From contig NZ_SZPR01000010.1 of NCBI RefSeq assembly GCF_005280195.1, positions 309,888 through 373,887 of the forward strand: a stretch of DNA of 64,000 bases, in the 5' to 3' direction. Every line of letters starts with the position of its first letter. Position 1 is the first letter of the stretch. Below, piece by piece: positions 61,747 through 64,000 of this stretch. Under the pieces are notes generated by a model, which was not told the origin of the DNA, made no database searches, and worked only from the letters and a program-made list of their open reading frames with translations. This DNA comes from Streptomyces galbus (GTDB taxonomy: Bacteria; Actinomycetota; Actinomycetes; Streptomycetales; Streptomycetaceae). The position numbers were made by a program, and so were the translations under genes.

Positions 61747-62213
61747 GCGTTCGTCCCCGCCTCCACCAGCCGCGCCAGGTTGGCGAGGGACATGCGGGTG
61801 CCCGTCTCGTTGTCCTCGGCGGAGACCGCGTCGGGTACGCCCGCGTGCTCGATCGTGACGTCCGTGCCGCCGTCGGCCGCGTCGCCGAGGGTGGTGGTCA
61901 TGGTCATGGTGCCGTTCAGCGCCGGGTCGTCGGTCTCGAACGCGATGACCTCCACGACCTGTTCGTCCGGTACGAGGCGCGCGAAGTGGCCGTGGTAGGT
62001 GTCGGTGTGCGCGTCCGTCTTCCCGGCGGCGTCCGGTGACGCGTAGGTGAGGGACACGCGGAAGCGTCCGCCCTCGTGGGGCTCGAAGGTGTGCACCCGC
62101 GCCGTCATGCCCTGCGGCGCCCGCCACCGGGCGAGGGCGTCGGCGTCGACGAGGGCGCGGTAGACGGCGGCGCGCGGGGCCTTCACGTGTCCGGAGATCC
62201 GCATCGTGTACAT
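61743..62213 (-). CDS. SRPBCC (AHSA1-like) protein
   Basis: A 156-residue START/Bet v1-fold protein. MRISGHVKAPRAAVYRALVDADALARWRAP opens the domain. FEPHEGGRFRVSLTY, HGHFARLVPDEQVVEVIAFET and a C-terminal helix NETGTRMSLANLARLVE complete it. Such proteins bind hydrophobic ligands in an inner cavity. ATG 62213 is chosen; ATG 62204 is possible. Its TAG stop lies within the inverted repeat at 61685-61746. Confidence 0.88.
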   Translation of the reverse strand: MYTMRISGHVKAPRAAVYRALVDADALARWRAPQGMTARVHTFEPHEGGRFRVSLTYASPDAAGKTDAHTDTYHGHFARLVPDEQVVEVIAFETDDPALNGTMTMTTTLGDAADGGTDVTIEHAGVPDAVSAEDNETGTRMSLANLARLVEAGTNA

Positions 62214-62447
62214 GGCCCCACGCTACGCGTCACGTCTGACACTCCGGGCGGAGCTCTGCCCGGTCCGGTCGGCTACCGGGTCCTCAGCTCGGCGAATTCC
62301 AGGATGATCGCTCTGTTCCATTTCCCCGGGGACGGCACCCTGATTCTTTGCCTCAGGAATGGTCGGCCCTACGAAATCGATGGAACGGTGCACAGATAAT
62401 GGAGCCGGCGGGATTCCCGGACACCTCCGTCAGGCCCAAGGAAAAGG
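62214..62447. other. Non-coding gap with lower GC
   Basis: The region between the SRPBCC start and the MFS terminator contains a stretch (about 62285-62400) of visibly lower GC than its surroundings. A 29-codon ORF is present but lacks a ribosome site. It probably holds the SRPBCC promoter. Confidence 0.4.
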
Positions 62448-62486
62448 CACCGCCCTGACCCGGCTTGGGTGCCGGCCAGGGCGGTG
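62448..62486 (-). terminator. Terminator of the MFS gene
   Basis: CACCGCCCTG (62448-62457) pairs with CAGGGCGGTG (62477-62486), and an inner CCGGC/GCCGG stem (62460-62475) extends it. It starts 25 bases after the MFS stop. Confidence 0.85.
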
Positions 62487-62510
62487 TCGTGCTGGGCTGT
62501 GCGGGGGTGG

Positions 62511-63962
62511 CTAGACCTCGGCGGAGGCGGGCGCGGGCGCGGGCGCGCCGGTCACGTCGTCCGCGGGCTTGCGCAGGCCGAAGGTGCTGATCAGGGTCGC
62601 GCCGAGCGCGGCGATCAGCGGCACGAACAGGGCCGCCTTGTAGCCGTCGAGGAGTTCGGCGGGCGAGGAGCCGTCGGTGGCCGCGATGTCGACGGCGGCG
62701 GCCGCGGACAGGCCGAGCGCGGCGCCGAACTGGAAGCTGGTGTACAGCAGACCGCCGGCCACGCCCTGCTCCTCCTCCTCGATGCCCTCGGTGCCGGCGA
62801 TGGTGAGCGGGCCGTAGGCGAGGGAGAAGGCCAGGCCCAGCACGAGCAGGCTCGGGAACATCAGCGCGTAGGTCCAGTCGACCTGGAGCGGCAGCATCAG
62901 GGCGTAGGCCAGGGAGGCCAGCACCAGTCCGCCGCACATGACGCGGGCGTTGCCGAACTTCTCCACCAGCTTGGGGGTGAGCGTGGGCGAGAGCACCGTG
63001 TCGATGCCGATGACGATCATCGCGAAGCTGGTCTGCAGGGTCGACCAGCCGCGCAGCTCCTGCAGGTAGAGCGTGACGATGAACTGGAAGCCGAAGAAGC
63101 CGCCGGAGAAGAGCAGCGCGGCGAGGTTGGCGCGGACGAGCCCGCCGTGCCGGAACAGGCCGAGGCGCACCAGGGGTGCCGCCGAGCGGCGTTCGACGAC
63201 GCTGAAGGCCAGGAACAGCAGGAGGCTGGCGGCGACCGTGCCGATCGTCCGGACGGCGTCGACGTGCGTGGCGCGCTCGACGGCGAACACGAGCAGCAGG
63301 ATCGCGCCGGTCACGGTGACCGCGCCGGTCAGGTCGACGGGCCGGCCCTGCCGGTCGGGGCGCTCGGACTTGGGGATGAGGGCGACCGCGGCGAGCAGGA
63401 TGACCGCCGAGAGGATCACCGGGGCGAAGAACACCCACCGCCAGCTGATCGCGGTGAGCAGTCCGCCGACGACCAGGCCGATGGAGAAGCCGCCGGCGGC
63501 GGTGCCGGAGTACACCAGCAGGGCCTTGTTGCGCTGGGCGCCCTCCGCGAAGCCGGTGGTGATGATCGACAGACCGGCCGGGGCCATGAAGGCCGCGGCG
63601 ACACCGGTGACGAACCGGGCGACGAGCAGCATCCAGCCCTCGGTCGCCAGTCCGCCCAGACCGGAGAAGAGGAGGAAGACGACCAGCCAGAACACGAACA
63701 TCCGGCGCCGGCCGAAGAGGTCCGCGGCCCTGCCGCCGAGCAGCATGAACCCGCCGTAGCCGAGGACGTAGGCGCTCATGACCCACTGCAGCGTGCCGGT
63801 GGACATCCCGAGGTCGTCGCGGATCGACGGGAGGGCCACGTTGAGCATGGCCACGTCGATGCCCTCCAGGAAGATCGCGCCGCACAGCACGAACAGCACG
63901 CCCCAAGCGCGCCCGCTCATGCGATCGGTGTCGCCGCCCGAGGGGGATTCCACTGTGGACAC
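62511..63962 (-). CDS. MFS drug-efflux transporter (DHA2, 14 TMS)
   Basis: A 483-residue protein. AAGGAG lies eight bases before the GTG at 63962. Motif A is LLGGRAADLFGRRRMFVFW and TM1 holds EGIDVAMLNVALPSI. About 14 helices follow, as in DHA2 proton-driven multidrug pumps. It is the last complete gene. Its regulator, if adjacent, would lie beyond the right edge of the window. Confidence 0.92.
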   Translation of the reverse strand: MSTVESPSGGDTDRMSGRAWGVLFVLCGAIFLEGIDVAMLNVALPSIRDDLGMSTGTLQWVMSAYVLGYGGFMLLGGRAADLFGRRRMFVFWLVVFLLFSGLGGLATEGWMLLVARFVTGVAAAFMAPAGLSIITTGFAEGAQRNKALLVYSGTAAGGFSIGLVVGGLLTAISWRWVFFAPVILSAVILLAAVALIPKSERPDRQGRPVDLTGAVTVTGAILLLVFAVERATHVDAVRTIGTVAASLLLFLAFSVVERRSAAPLVRLGLFRHGGLVRANLAALLFSGGFFGFQFIVTLYLQELRGWSTLQTSFAMIVIGIDTVLSPTLTPKLVEKFGNARVMCGGLVLASLAYALMLPLQVDWTYALMFPSLLVLGLAFSLAYGPLTIAGTEGIEEEEQGVAGGLLYTSFQFGAALGLSAAAAVDIAATDGSSPAELLDGYKAALFVPLIAALGATLISTFGLRKPADDVTGAPAPAPASAEV

Positions 63963-64000
63963 TGAAGGTCTCCTTGAGCGTGACCGAGGAATGGACTTGA

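Noticed and set aside
62310..62399. 29-codon ORF in the lower-GC gap
   Set aside because: There is no ribosome site, no terminator and no recognisable protein character.
1..64000. tRNA, rRNA, CRISPR arrays, integrases and phage genes
   Set aside because: None was seen on either strand; the only mobile-like trace is the inverted repeat at 61685-61746.

Overview
The window is Streptomyces-type chromosomal DNA. By eye it is well above 70 % GC, with almost every third codon position G or C. It uses frequent GTG and some TTG starts and many 1-4 bp stop/start overlaps. Its families are typical of the genus: an ALF-repeat exported protein, DUF6421, DUF6986, DUF5997, DUF2630, PaaX, a CtpI-type ATPase and CebR-type boxes. 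It reads as a stable, gene-dense stretch with many small regulator/target pairs rather than a mobile island. No tRNA, rRNA, CRISPR, integrase or intact insertion sequence was found. From memory, unverified, the ETF genes and the family-1 uracil-DNA glycosylase occur in the same order in one arm of the Streptomyces coelicolor chromosome.

Layout. 0-5.5 kb: the start of an ALF-repeat exported protein, a P-loop kinase/NUDIX fusion, a small exported protein, then a ROK sugar kinase divergent from a LacI regulator with a perfect palindrome between them, a GGCT-like protein and a VOC protein. 5.5-10.8 kb: a DUF6986 aldolase-like enzyme under an IclR-type box, the etfB-etfA operon with a strong terminator, a flavin reductase, and a thioredoxin-like protein divergent from a DUF4395 membrane protein. 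10.9-17.7 kb: a PlsC acyltransferase, an SDR/LysR pair, a transglutaminase-like protein and the tightly coupled DUF6421-SDR-threonine aldolase operon. 17.8-29 kb: GDPD, GNAT, two VOC genes, a FUSC-MarR operon, DUF5134 and an M56 protease, an MFS pump/HxlR pair with three operators, PAP2, HAD and DUF2630.

29-40.9 kb: a TetR regulator, the LVIVD protein divergent from a DUF305 lipoprotein, a ferredoxin-NADP reductase, an ArsR/Old Yellow Enzyme pair, a 1502-residue CtpI-type P-type ATPase with a membrane partner, and a 34-residue ORF ending at a terminator. 41-44.5 kb: a plant-polysaccharide block with a CE1 esterase-CBM2 protein divergent from tandem PL1 and PL3 pectate lyases, with a near-perfect CebR box between them. 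44.6-54.2 kb: PaaX/AidB, a HEAT-repeat protein, a Rv1733c-like membrane protein, an Asp-box propeller, uracil-DNA glycosylase coupled to a BadF-type kinase, and a CbiX-like protein lacking its usual histidine motif. 54.3-64 kb: a lactonase-fold propeller, FUSC/Lrp, a LysR effector domain without DNA-binding domain divergent from DUF5997, EamA/LysR, a cold-shock protein, a MITE-like inverted repeat, an SRPBCC protein and an MFS pump.

Themes. Much of the window is built from regulator-target pairs with a visible operator. The most interesting points are: the N-terminal half of the large ATPase looks like a degenerate second ATPase; two genes share a TGTCAGTG-N8-CAGACT promoter resembling the RecA-independent (PafBC-type) DNA-damage promoter and lie near aidB-like and ung genes; a LysR effector domain is paired with DUF5997 as a possible split regulator; and a well-supported 34-residue ORF sits beside the ATPase.
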